Source of the DNA: Ramlibacter tataouinensis
Lineage (GTDB): Bacteria > Pseudomonadota > Gammaproteobacteria > Burkholderiales > Burkholderiaceae_C
Length of the DNA stretch: 64,000 bases
Reading direction: 5' to 3'
Assembly (NCBI RefSeq): GCF_001580455.1
Contig: NZ_CP010951.1
Span: 1,674,001 to 1,738,000, forward strand
Shown here one piece after another: positions 16,119 to 23,979 of this stretch (position 1 is the stretch's first letter; each line of letters opens with the position of its first letter). The translations under genes and the position numbers were made by a program. The notes below the pieces were generated by a model. It saw only the letters and a list, made by a program, of their open reading frames with translations, was not told the DNA's origin and searched no databases.

Positions 16119-16215
16119 CCCTCCCCCGCCAGGGGAGGGTTAGGGTGGGGGCGCGCCTCGCGCCTCGCGACGGACGCGAGCCCCCACCCCCGCCCTCCCC
16201 CGGAGGGGGAGGGAG
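16119..16215. repeat. GC-rich intergenic inverted repeat (REP-like)
   Basis: A run of nested hairpins between gspF and the CoA ligase gene: CCCTCCCC/GGGGAGGG at 16119-16139, a larger pair GGTGGGGGC/GCCCCCACC, and CTCCCCC/GGGGGAG near 16195-16212. The GGGGAGGGTTAGGGTGGGGG text resembles intergenic repeats common in Comamonadaceae genomes, and a relative occurs at 24852-24910. It may act as a transcription terminator. Confidence 0.6.
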
Positions 16216-16222
16216 AAAGACG

Positions 16223-17857
16223 TCACATCTGCCGCAGCTTGAAGCGCTGCAGTTTTCCGGTCTCGGTGCGCGGCAGGCTGGGAAGGAACACGATCTCGCG
16301 CGGGTACTTGAACGGCGCGATGGTCGCCTTCACGTGCTCCTGCAGCTCGCGCACCATGGCGGGCCCGGCTTCGTGACCGGGCTTGAGCACGCAGAAGGCC
16401 TTGACGATCATGCCGCGCGCCTCGTCCGGCGTGCCGATCACGCCGCACTCGGCCACCGCCGCATGCCGCAGCAGCGCGTCCTCGACCTCCGGGCCGCCCA
16501 CGTTGTAGCCCGAGGTGATGATCATGTCGTCGGTGCGCGCCTGGTAGAAGAAGTAGCCGTCCTCGTCCTGCATGAAGGCATCGCCGGGGTAGTTCCAGCC
16601 ATCCTTCACGTAGTTGGACTGGCGCGCGTCGTCCAGGTACTTGCAGCCGGTGGGGCCGATCACCGCCAGCTTGCCGATCGTGCCGCGCGGCAGCTCGTGG
16701 CCGTCTTCGTCGACCACGCGGGCGCTGTAGCCGGGCACCACCTTGCCGATCGCGCCGGGGCGCACCTCGCTGTCGGCCGAGGAGATGAAGATGTGGAACA
16801 TCTCGGTGGCGCCGATGCCGTCGATCATCTCGACGCCGCTGGCCTGCTTCCAGAGCTGGCGTGTTGCATGAGGCAGGCCTTCGCCGGCGCTGACGCTGGT
16901 GCGCAGCCGCCCCACGCCCAGCTGGCGAGCAAACGGCGCCATCTGCCGGTAGAAGGTGGGCGCGGTGTAGCAGATCGTCGCGCCCGACTCGACGATGGTC
17001 TTGACCAGGAGCTCCGGCGTGTACGGCGCTTCCGGGAAGTAGACGCTGGCGCCGGCCCACATCGGGAAGACGAGCAGCCCGCCCAGCCCGAAGGTGAAGG
17101 CCAGCGGCGGCGAGCCGACCACGACGTCCTCGGGCGTGGCGCGCAGCACGTGGCGCGGCCAGGCCTCGCAGGCGGCCAGGATGTCCCGGTGCGTGTGCAC
17201 CGCCGCCTTGGGCTTGCCGGTCGTGCCGGAGGTGAAGGCCATCATGGCGATGTCGTCGCCCGCCGTGGCGCAGGCGCTGAACGCGCCCGGCTTGGCGGCG
17301 GCGCGCAGCTCCAGCGCGCCCGGCTCGGTGGGCGCGTTGAACGGAATCACGGTGGCGAGCACCGGCCGGTCCTGGCGGGCCAGTTCCAGCTCTTCCAGCA
17401 GCCGGACGTCGCACAGCGCCGCCGTCGGCTGCGCCTTGTCGATGATGTCGCCAAGCTCGCGCGCGCGCAGCAGCGGCATGGTCGCCACCGCCACCAGCCC
17501 CGCCTTCACCACCGCCAGCCAGGCCAGCGCCAGCCCGATGGAATTGCCCCCGCGCAGCAGCACCCGGTTGCCGGGCACCAGGCCCAGGTCTTCGGTGAGC
17601 ACGCGGCAGATGCGGTCGACCCGGTCGCGCACATCCGCGTAGCTGAGGGTGGTCCCGGCCGAGCGCAGCAGCGGGCGCGCCGCGAATCCCTTGTCAGGCG
17701 CCTTGTCGAGGAGTTCCTCCACGAGGTTGAAGCGGGCCGGCAGCTGCAGTTCCGGCAGCTCGTAGCGCAGCTGCGGCCATTGGTCGGGCGGTGGCAGCCG
17801 ATCGTGGACGAAGCGGTCGGCCTGCGCCGAGGGTGCCGTTGCGGTATTGGTGTTCAT
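16223..17857 (-). CDS. Benzoate/2-aminobenzoate-type acyl-CoA ligase (AMP-forming)
   Basis: A 544-residue ANL-superfamily ligase. Marks in order: MAFTSGTTGKPKAAVHTHRD (P-loop-like A3 motif, about residue 190), FTFGLGG, GIGATEMFHIF (A5), YFFYQARTDDMIITSGYNVG (A8 hinge), and the catalytic Lys near the end in RTETGKLQRF (A10). GATEMFHIF and the overall sequence fit benzoate-CoA/2-aminobenzoate-CoA ligases. It activates an aromatic acid with ATP and CoA. Its ATG at 17857 overlaps the stop of the MarR gene (ATGA), so regulator and enzyme are translationally coupled; the CoA ester is the likely effector of the regulator, as known for such pairs. The substrate is not fixed by sequence. Confidence 0.88.
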   Translation of the reverse strand: MNTNTATAPSAQADRFVHDRLPPPDQWPQLRYELPELQLPARFNLVEELLDKAPDKGFAARPLLRSAGTTLSYADVRDRVDRICRVLTEDLGLVPGNRVLLRGGNSIGLALAWLAVVKAGLVAVATMPLLRARELGDIIDKAQPTAALCDVRLLEELELARQDRPVLATVIPFNAPTEPGALELRAAAKPGAFSACATAGDDIAMMAFTSGTTGKPKAAVHTHRDILAACEAWPRHVLRATPEDVVVGSPPLAFTFGLGGLLVFPMWAGASVYFPEAPYTPELLVKTIVESGATICYTAPTFYRQMAPFARQLGVGRLRTSVSAGEGLPHATRQLWKQASGVEMIDGIGATEMFHIFISSADSEVRPGAIGKVVPGYSARVVDEDGHELPRGTIGKLAVIGPTGCKYLDDARQSNYVKDGWNYPGDAFMQDEDGYFFYQARTDDMIITSGYNVGGPEVEDALLRHAAVAECGVIGTPDEARGMIVKAFCVLKPGHEAGPAMVRELQEHVKATIAPFKYPREIVFLPSLPRTETGKLQRFKLRQM

Positions 17858-18324
17858 CCCTGGGCCCGTTCGCGGGCGTGGTCCTTGACCTTGCCCAGCA
17901 GCTTGTACAGCGTGGCGATGTCCTTGTCCGACAGGGCGCGGAAAGCCTCGACGATCCACTGCTCGTGCTGCTGCGCCATGTCGTTGAAGACGCGGCGCCC
18001 CTTGGCGGTGAGCCGCACGCAATAGGCCCGGCGGTCGCCCTCGACGTCGACCCGGTCGACCAGGCCTTCGGCCGCCAGCTGGTCGGTGATGCCGGTGACG
18101 TTGCCGCCGGTGACCATCATGCGGCGCGACAGCTCCTTCATCTTCAGGCCTTCGGGCGCGCGCTCCAGCTGCGCCATCAGGTCGAAGCGCGGAAGCGTGG
18201 TGTCGAACCGCGCCCGCAATTGCGTGCGCACCTGCTTCTCGACGATCTGCGTGCAGGTGAGCAGGCGCAGCCACAGCCGAAGCTCCTGCGGATGCTCGCT
18301 GTGCGCGCGCGCTTCCATGTCCAT
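17854..18324 (-). CDS. MarR family transcriptional regulator
   Basis: A 156-residue winged-helix regulator. The DNA-binding part is visible as FDLMAQLERAPEGLKMKELSR, then MVTGGNVTGITDQLAAEGLV (recognition helix) and the wing DVEGDRRAYCVRLTAKG. MarR proteins beside aromatic CoA ligases usually repress their operon until the aryl-CoA product binds. The start chosen is the ATG at 18324 after AAGAGGG; an ATG-less extension to 18393 would cover the promoter. It is the first gene of the MarR-ligase pair and probably controls both through the operator just upstream. Confidence 0.88.
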   Translation of the reverse strand: MDMEARAHSEHPQELRLWLRLLTCTQIVEKQVRTQLRARFDTTLPRFDLMAQLERAPEGLKMKELSRRMMVTGGNVTGITDQLAAEGLVDRVDVEGDRRAYCVRLTAKGRRVFNDMAQQHEQWIVEAFRALSDKDIATLYKLLGKVKDHARERAQG

Positions 18325-18344
18325 GCGAGGGCCCTCTTGGTAAT

Positions 18345-18380
18345 GTCTAAATAGTTTAAGCCTCAACGAATTGCTGTCAA
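18345..18380 (-). promoter_or_regulatory. Promoter with possible MarR operator
   Basis: On the minus strand a perfect -35 TTGACA (18375-18380) is followed after 16 bp by TAAACT (18353-18358) as -10. The -10 lies in a small inverted repeat, TTAAACTATTTAG, a fitting site for repression by the adjacent MarR protein. Confidence 0.55.
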
Positions 18381-18463
18381 CACGCCGAGTCATTCCTGCG
18401 CTAATCTAGGGATGGGCAAGGAGCCTGCTCAGCCAGATCAAGCAAGAAAAAAGGAGCTCATCC

Positions 18464-19726
18464 GTGGAACCTTTGGTGCGCAAGATCGACTCGCAGTTGG
18501 CCGGACTGTCCCCGCCGCTCGCAGTGCAGCTGCCGGGCGGGCGCCGCGTCGGGCCTGCCAGCCCGGTCGTGGAGCTGGCGTTCGGCGACTGGTCCAGCCT
18601 GGCGACGCTGGCCGGCGGCCAAATCGGGCGCCTGGCCGAAGACATCGTCGAAGAGCGGGTGCGCCTGACGGGCAGCATGCGCGACGTCATGAACGTGGCT
18701 TCGCAGCTGCTGCCGGGCACGCCGGTGGCCTCGGACACCGGGTGGTGGACGCAGATGAGGCGGCGCGCCAAGTCGCTGGCGCAGCACACGCCGCAGAAGG
18801 ACGCGCAGCAGGTGCAGTTCCACTACGACGTGTCCGACGACTTCTACGCGCTGTGGCTGGACCCGCGCCGCGTGTATTCCTGCGCCTACTTCCGCGACGT
18901 GGAGATGTCGCTGGCGCAGGCCCAGGAAGCCAAGCTCGACCACATCTGCCGCAAGCTGATGCTCCGGTCCGGCGACAAGTTCCTCGACATCGGCGCGGGC
19001 TGGGGTGGCCTGTTGCTGTGGGCGGCGGAGCACTACGGCGTCGACGCCACCGGGATCACGCTGTCGAAGAACCAGCACGCGCACGTGCAGCGCCTGATCG
19101 AAAGCAAGGGGCTCAAGGGCCGCGTGCGCATGCTGCTGCGCGACTACCGCGAGTTGGAAGGCAGCGCGGTCTACGACAAGATCGCCTCGGTCGGCATGTT
19201 CGAGCACGTCGGCCAGGCCTACATGGCCGCCTACTTCGGCAAGATCCGCGACCTGCTCAAGCCGGGGGGTCTGGTGATGAACCACGGCATCACCGCCGGC
19301 GGCATCGACCCCGGCCAGCTCGGCGCCGGCATGGGCGATTTCATCGGCAAGTACATCTTTCCCGGCGGCGAACTGCTGCACATCAGCCATGTGTTGCGCG
19401 AGCTCGCCGCCGCCGGCCTGGAGATGGCCGATGTCGAGAACCTGCGCCCCCACTATGCACGCACGCTCTGGGCCTGGTCGGACGGGCTGGAAGAGCGCCT
19501 GCCGGAGGCGCAGCGCGTACTCGAAACGACCGGCAGCGCGCCCGACGCGGCCAAGGTCCTGCGCGCCTACCGGCTCTACCTGGCCGGCTGCGCCATGTGT
19601 TTCGAGCGCAACTGGATCAGCCTGCACCAGATCCTGGCCACTTGGCCCGACGGCCACATGGAAAGCGGCCGGCTGCACGGCGCACAATCGGCCTATCCGT
19701 TCAACCGCGAGTACATGTACCGGTAG
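18464..19726 (+). CDS. Cyclopropane-fatty-acyl-phospholipid synthase family methyltransferase
   Basis: A 420-residue SAM-dependent enzyme. The C-terminal methyltransferase domain shows VQFHYDVSDDFYALWLDPRR (about residues 117-136), the SAM loop FLDIGAGWGG (about 172-181), and FEHVGQAYMAAYF. This is the signature of CFA synthases, which add a methylene to double bonds of membrane phospholipid acyl chains; it is longer than the E. coli enzyme (382) and has the family's N-terminal domain. The start is GTG at 18464 behind a strong AAGGAG. It may be followed in one transcript by the DUF1840 gene 7 bp downstream. A role in membrane adaptation to acid or solvents is known for the family. Confidence 0.92.
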   Translation: MEPLVRKIDSQLAGLSPPLAVQLPGGRRVGPASPVVELAFGDWSSLATLAGGQIGRLAEDIVEERVRLTGSMRDVMNVASQLLPGTPVASDTGWWTQMRRRAKSLAQHTPQKDAQQVQFHYDVSDDFYALWLDPRRVYSCAYFRDVEMSLAQAQEAKLDHICRKLMLRSGDKFLDIGAGWGGLLLWAAEHYGVDATGITLSKNQHAHVQRLIESKGLKGRVRMLLRDYRELEGSAVYDKIASVGMFEHVGQAYMAAYFGKIRDLLKPGGLVMNHGITAGGIDPGQLGAGMGDFIGKYIFPGGELLHISHVLRELAAAGLEMADVENLRPHYARTLWAWSDGLEERLPEAQRVLETTGSAPDAAKVLRAYRLYLAGCAMCFERNWISLHQILATWPDGHMESGRLHGAQSAYPFNREYMYR

Positions 19727-19733
19727 TCCAGAA

Positions 19734-20057
19734 ATGCTCTACAAGTTCAAATCGAAAGCGGCCGGCGACCTGATCATGCTGGAGCCCAATGGCCGGCGCG
19801 TGCTGCAGGTGATCGGCAAGGACCCGGGGCCGAAGGGCATCATCCAGCCCAGCGAGATGTCCGGGGCGATTGCCGCGCTGGAAGCCGCGATCGTCAACGA
19901 AGACGCCGAGCACAAGGCGGCGGTCGAGGAAGCCAAGGCCAAGGGCGAGGTGCCGCCCCAGTTCGAGGCCATCTCGCTGCGCCAGCGCGCGGTGCCTTTC
20001 ATTGACATGCTGCGGCGTTGCGCCAACGCCGACGCCGAGATCGTCTGGGGCGTCTGA
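19734..20057 (+). CDS. DUF1840 domain protein
   Basis: A 107-residue soluble protein starting MLYKFKSKAAGDLIML, the typical opening of DUF1840, followed by a helical middle with many Glu and Lys (EAAIVNEDAEHKAAVEEAKA) and ending LRRCANADAEIVWGV. Function is unknown; the family is almost confined to beta- and gammaproteobacteria. It starts 7 bp after the CFA synthase stop with only a weak ribosome site, so it probably depends on translation of the upstream gene. Two strong hairpins end the transcript. Confidence 0.9.
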   Translation: MLYKFKSKAAGDLIMLEPNGRRVLQVIGKDPGPKGIIQPSEMSGAIAALEAAIVNEDAEHKAAVEEAKAKGEVPPQFEAISLRQRAVPFIDMLRRCANADAEIVWGV

Positions 20058-20061
20058 ACAT

Positions 20062-20097
20062 TCACTGAAAGATTTGCTGTCGCAAATCTTTCAGTGA
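20062..20097. terminator. Perfect 16-bp stem-loop, terminator
   Basis: TCACTGAAAGATTTGC and its exact complement flank a TGTC loop, 4 bp after the DUF1840 stop. Placed between convergent genes, it can stop transcription from either side. Confidence 0.7.
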
Positions 20098-20107
20098 GTC
20101 GAACAGA

Positions 20108-20141
20108 GTGAAGGAGCCCGGCGAAGCCGGTTCTCCTTCAC
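20108..20141. terminator. Second stem-loop, bidirectional terminator
   Basis: GTGAAGGAG pairs with CTCCTTCAC, with an inner CCGGC/GCCGG pair around a GAA loop. It follows the first hairpin by 10 bp in the convergent gap between the DUF1840 and Bug genes. Confidence 0.6.
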
Positions 20142-20211
20142 AGGTGGGACCGGCCTGCACGTTGTTTCGCCCGGTCCACGTGCCGCTGCGCGGGGGAATA
20201 CCTTTGCGGTC

Positions 20212-21219
20212 TCAATCCACCTTCGCGCCCGAATCCTTGACTACCTTCGCCCACTTGGCGTGTTCGGCCTCGATGTGGCGGGCGAATTCCGCGGGCGTGT
20301 TGCCGCTGGGGATCGCGCCCTGCGCCAGCAGCTTTTCCTTCATGCCGGGGGTGGCGAGCGCCTTGGCCGATTCCTGCTGGATGCGGTTGACGATCTCGGC
20401 CGGCGTGCCCGCGGGCGCCAGCAGGCCGAACCAGGAGGTGGCATCGAACCCCTTCAGGCCCGCCGCTTCCTCGACGGTCGGCACGTCCGGCAGCGCGGCG
20501 GAGCGCTCGCGGCTGGTGACGGCCAGCGCCTTGAGCTTGCCGGCCTTGATGTGCGGCAGCGAGGACGGCAGGTTGTCGAACATGACGTCCTGGGTGCCGG
20601 CCAGCAGGTCCAGCAGCGCCGGCCCCGAGCCCCGGAACGGAAAGTGCACGAGGTAGGTGCCGGTCATGCTCTTGAACAGCTCGCCGGCCAGGTGGATCGA
20701 GGTGCCATTGCCGCTGGAGGCCATGTTGAGCTTGCCGGGATGGGCCTTGGCGTACTGGATGAAGTCGCGCACGTTGGCGATCCCCAGCTTTTGCGCCCGC
20801 TCGGTCTGCATCTCCATCACGTTGGGCACGCCCGCCACCAGCGTGACCGGTGCGAAATCCTTGATCGGGTCGTAGGGCAGCTTGGGGTAGAGCGCGCGGT
20901 TGATGCCATGCGTGCCGACGGTGCCCATCAGCAGCGTGTAGCCGTCGGCCGGTGACCGCGCCACGGCCTCGGCGCCCACGTTGCCGCCCGCCCCGGCCCG
21001 GTTGTCGACGATGAACTGCTGGCCGAAGGCCTTGGACAGCTCCGGCGCCAGCGCGCGCGCCAGGATGTCGGTGGTCCCGCCGGCGGCGAAAGGCACCACG
21101 ATGCGCACCGGCTTGTTCGGCCAGCCGGCCTGGCCCAGCGCGGGCAGCGCGATCGCGGCGCTGCCGGCCGCCATCGAGCCGATCAGCGCGCGGCGGGAAA
21201 TGCGGCCGTCTCTTGTCAT
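20212..21219 (-). CDS. Bug/TctC family tripartite tricarboxylate-type binding protein
   Basis: A 335-residue periplasmic binding protein. It has a Tat-like leader (ISRRALIGSMAAGSAAIALP), then WPNKPVRIVVPFAAGGTTDI, the Bug-family opening with the carboxylate-binding loop, IVDNRAGAGGNVGAEAV, and the ADGYTLLMGTVGTHGIN segment. Bug proteins bind dicarboxylates, nicotinate, amino acids and many other small acids, usually without their own TctAB permease nearby, as here. The start at 21219 has AAGGAG upstream and overlaps the stop of the small preceding gene (ATGA). The ligand is unknown. Confidence 0.93.
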   Translation of the reverse strand: MTRDGRISRRALIGSMAAGSAAIALPALGQAGWPNKPVRIVVPFAAGGTTDILARALAPELSKAFGQQFIVDNRAGAGGNVGAEAVARSPADGYTLLMGTVGTHGINRALYPKLPYDPIKDFAPVTLVAGVPNVMEMQTERAQKLGIANVRDFIQYAKAHPGKLNMASSGNGTSIHLAGELFKSMTGTYLVHFPFRGSGPALLDLLAGTQDVMFDNLPSSLPHIKAGKLKALAVTSRERSAALPDVPTVEEAAGLKGFDATSWFGLLAPAGTPAEIVNRIQQESAKALATPGMKEKLLAQGAIPSGNTPAEFARHIEAEHAKWAKVVKDSGAKVD

Positions 21220-21599
21220 GCGGGTCTCCTTCGTGTTTGGGCCACCGACTCGAGGGCGGCGCTGCAGGCCTGCCCTTCGCGAACACCGAGCCCGATGGCC
21301 AAGTCGTTCACGCGGTTGATGATGCCATCGTTCAGGCTGCTTTGCGCGTCGCCAATGCGCGCGCTCAAGTGGGAGACCGTGCAGGCGGCCAGGCCGGCGG
21401 CCTGCAGCAGGCGCAGCCCGGCGAAGCCGGCGTCATCGCGCCCGCCGCCGGCATCGTTGAAGACCGCCAGCAGCGGCCGGGCCGCCAATGCAAAACGGGC
21501 TGCACTGACGCCACCGTGCGATCCGGTGACGGCGATGCAGCCCGCGTCGGCCTCGTCGAGCTCGGTGATCGAGTCGACGATGCGGACGGTTGCGCTCAA
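21216..21599 (-). CDS. Small uncharacterised protein between two Bug genes
   Basis: A 127-residue protein I do not recognise by function. It is Ala/Gly-rich with conserved-looking loops GCIAVTGSHGGVSAARF and LLAVFNDAGGGRDDAG, then LRLLQAAGLAACTVSHLSARIGDAQSS and NDGIINRVND. No signal peptide or membrane span is seen, so it is probably cytoplasmic; the Gly-rich loops suggest phosphate or nucleotide binding (inference). The likely start is TTG at 21599, overlapping the upstream Bug stop as TTGA, and its own stop overlaps the next Bug ATG. This tight coupling on both sides, and codon use like its neighbours, argue it is real. It may help sense or process the ligand of the flanking binding proteins. 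Confidence 0.7.
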   Translation of the reverse strand: MSATVRIVDSITELDEADAGCIAVTGSHGGVSAARFALAARPLLAVFNDAGGGRDDAGFAGLRLLQAAGLAACTVSHLSARIGDAQSSLNDGIINRVNDLAIGLGVREGQACSAALESVAQTRRRPA

Positions 21600-22585
21600 T
21601 CCGCGTAAACGCCGGCGGCCTTGACGATCGGGCTCCACTTGGCGATTTCGGCCTGCACGAACTTCTTGTGTTCGGCCGGCTCGGCGCGCTTGTCGGTCAC
21701 CACGACCGCGCCCAGGCCTTCCTGCTTCTTGATGAAGTCGGGATCCTTCAGCGCGACCTTGAGCGCTTCGTTCAGCTTCTTCAGCACGTCGGGCGGCGTG
21801 CCCTTGGGCGCGTACAGGCCGTGCCAGATCGTGACCTCGAAGTTCTTCAGGCCCGACTCCTGCAGCGTGGGCAGGTCCTTCAGCGACGGGGTCGTCAGCC
21901 GCTTGGTCGTGGTGACGGCGAACGCCTTGACCTTCTTGGCTTCGATCTGCGACGTCGTGTTGGTCGTCTGGTCGCACATCAGGTCGATCTGGCCGCCGAT
22001 CAGGTCGGTCATGGCCGGCGCGGTGCCCTTGTACGGCACCGTGGTCATGTCCACCTGCAGCGCGTTCTGCAGCAACAGCCCGCACAGGTGCGAGGCCGAG
22101 CCCACCCCGGCATTGCCCAGGTTGACCTTGCCCTTGTTCTTGCCGATCCAGCTGACCAGATCCTTGTAGTTGGCCGGCTCCAGCGACGGACGGCCGATCA
22201 GCGTCATCGGCACGTCGTTGATCATGCCGAGGTACTCGAAGTCGCTTTCGACCTTGAAGGGAATGTTGCGCACGAGGGTGGGCATGGTGCCCATGCCGAT
22301 GTGGTGCACCAGCAGCGTGTAGCCGTCCGCGCTGGCCTTGGCGACCTTGTTGGCGCCGATGGAGCCGCCGGCACCGGCGGCATTGTCCACGACGATGCTG
22401 ATGCCGCCCAGCGGCTTGCGCATCGCCTCGGCCAGGTCGCGCGCGACCCGGTCGGTGGGCCCGCCGGCCGAGAAGGGCACGACGATGGTGATGGGTTTGT
22501 CCTTGGCCGGGAAGTCGGCGGCCTGCGCGCCGGCGACGAGGGCAAACGCGGCCAGGGCCGCGAGGGGTTTGAGCATTCGCTTCAT
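21596..22585 (-). CDS. Bug/TctC family binding protein
   Basis: A 329-residue periplasmic binding protein with a clear Sec signal (MKRMLKPLAALAAFALVAGA, cut before ADFPAKDKP). Family marks: KPITIVVPFSAGGPTDRVAR, IVVDNAAGAGGSIGANKV, and GYTLLVHHIGMGTMPTL. It heads the three-gene Bug-small protein-Bug operon; a ribosome site AAGGAAG precedes the ATG. The two Bug proteins of this operon are only distantly alike, so they probably bind different ligands. Confidence 0.93.
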   Translation of the reverse strand: MKRMLKPLAALAAFALVAGAQAADFPAKDKPITIVVPFSAGGPTDRVARDLAEAMRKPLGGISIVVDNAAGAGGSIGANKVAKASADGYTLLVHHIGMGTMPTLVRNIPFKVESDFEYLGMINDVPMTLIGRPSLEPANYKDLVSWIGKNKGKVNLGNAGVGSASHLCGLLLQNALQVDMTTVPYKGTAPAMTDLIGGQIDLMCDQTTNTTSQIEAKKVKAFAVTTTKRLTTPSLKDLPTLQESGLKNFEVTIWHGLYAPKGTPPDVLKKLNEALKVALKDPDFIKKQEGLGAVVVTDKRAEPAEHKKFVQAEIAKWSPIVKAAGVYAD

Positions 22586-22714
22586 GACGCTTCCTTACAA
22601 GTTCTGCAAGCCGCGATGGTAGGCGGGGCCCCTGTCGGCGCCATCGCGGAAATTACGTAGCGCCCCACCTGGACGTTGACGCCGCTCAAGAAAAAGGCCC
22701 TGCTGACGCCCAGC

Positions 22715-23971
22715 TTACTTGTAGCTGCGGGCGTCTTCGATGACCTTGCCGTCGTTGGGCAGGCTGCCCGGCGGGACCAGTTCGACCTCGCCGCGCAGCT
22801 TGGTGACCTCGCGGATCGCCTCGCCGATGCGCGCGCCCAGGTCCTGCGGCGCCGAACCGGCCTCCACCTTGAGCGTCATCATGTCGTTGGCCATCTCGCC
22901 GCTGACCACCAGCCGGGCCTTGCGCACCTCGGGGAAGCGGCGGGCGATGTCGGCCACCTGGCCGGGATGCACGAACATGCCGCGGATCTTGGTGGTCTGG
23001 TCGGCCCGCCCCATCCAGCCCTTGATGCGGGTGTTGGAGCGCCCGCTCGGGCAGGGCCCGGCCAGGATCGCCGACAGGTCGCCGGTGCCGAAGCGGATCA
23101 GCGGGTAGTCGGGGTTGAGGGTGGTCACCACCACCTCGCCCACCTCGCCCTCGGGCACCGGATCGCCGGTCCCGGGGCGCACGATCTCGACGATCACGCC
23201 CTCGTCCAGCACCAGCCCTTCGCGCGCCGAGGTCTCGTAGGCGATCAGGCCCAGGTCGGCGGTGGCATAGCTTTGGTAGACGTCCAGCCCGTGCTGGGCG
23301 AACCAGTCGCGCAGCGAGGGCGGCAGCGCCTCGCCGCCGGTCATGGCCTTGCGCATGCTGGAGATGTCGACCCCCGTCTCGCGCGCCTTCTCGACCAGGA
23401 TGCGCAGGAAGCTGGGCGTGCCGGTGTAGCCGTCGGGCCGCAGCTCGGCGATCGCCTGCAGCTGCTGCTCGGTCTGGCCGACGCCGGCCGGGAACACCGT
23501 GCAGCCCAGGGCGAAGGCGCCCGACTCCATGATGAAGGCGCCGGGCGTCATGTGATAGCTGAAGGCGTTGTGCACCAGGTCGCCGGCGCGGAAACCGGCG
23601 GCGAACAGGCCGCGGGCGCAGCGCCAGTAGTCGTCCGCCATGCCTTCGGGTTCGTAGATCGGGCCCGGCGAGGCGTAGGCGCGGCGCATCCGCGGCCCGC
23701 GCCGGATCGCGGAGAAGCCGCCGAAGGCGTCCTCGGCCCGGCGCGCCTGCTGGCGCTCCAGCAGTTCGTGCTTGCGCGTGACCGGCAGCCGGGCCAGCGC
23801 GGCGCGCGAACTCACGGTGTTCGCGTCCACGTCTTTCAGTATCTCGGCAAAGGCGCCGGTGTTCTCGCGTGCGTGCGCGACCAGCCGCGGCAGCGCCGCC
23901 ATGTATGCGGCTTCCCGTTCGGCGGCGGCGCGGGTTTCCAGCGCGTCGAAATGCTTGTCCATCGCTCCCAT
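22715..23971 (-). CDS. Phenylacetate-CoA ligase-like AMP-binding protein
   Basis: A 418-residue ANL ligase of the PaaK branch (compact, without the usual long N-terminus). Marks: YASPGPIYEPEG near the position of the phosphate loop, which here lacks the usual SSGTTG sequence; GYTGTPSFLRILVEKA; GEALPPSLRDWF; YQSYATADLGLIAYET (A5-like); and GWMGRADQTTKIRGMFVHP (C-terminal hinge). It activates an aryl or acyl acid with CoA. The ATG at 23971 is preferred, with GAGG 6 bp ahead; ATG 23962 and GTG 23992 are alternatives. It is the last gene of the ABC importer operon and overlaps no neighbour. The altered phosphate loop is normal for this subgroup, so activity is still plausible. Confidence 0.85.
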   Translation of the reverse strand: MGAMDKHFDALETRAAAEREAAYMAALPRLVAHARENTGAFAEILKDVDANTVSSRAALARLPVTRKHELLERQQARRAEDAFGGFSAIRRGPRMRRAYASPGPIYEPEGMADDYWRCARGLFAAGFRAGDLVHNAFSYHMTPGAFIMESGAFALGCTVFPAGVGQTEQQLQAIAELRPDGYTGTPSFLRILVEKARETGVDISSMRKAMTGGEALPPSLRDWFAQHGLDVYQSYATADLGLIAYETSAREGLVLDEGVIVEIVRPGTGDPVPEGEVGEVVVTTLNPDYPLIRFGTGDLSAILAGPCPSGRSNTRIKGWMGRADQTTKIRGMFVHPGQVADIARRFPEVRKARLVVSGEMANDMMTLKVEAGSAPQDLGARIGEAIREVTKLRGEVELVPPGSLPNDGKVIEDARSYK

Positions 23972-23979
23972 CGCTCCCC

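Noticed and set aside
18464..20057. CFA synthase and DUF1840 as part of the MarR-ligase regulon
   Set aside because: They are divergent, but the inverted repeat covers only the minus-strand -10 box; nothing shows control of the plus strand.
22715..23971. PaaK-like ligase as a pseudogene because the usual SSGTTG loop is missing
   Set aside because: The frame is intact, other ligase motifs are present, and this loop varies in the compact PaaK-like branch.
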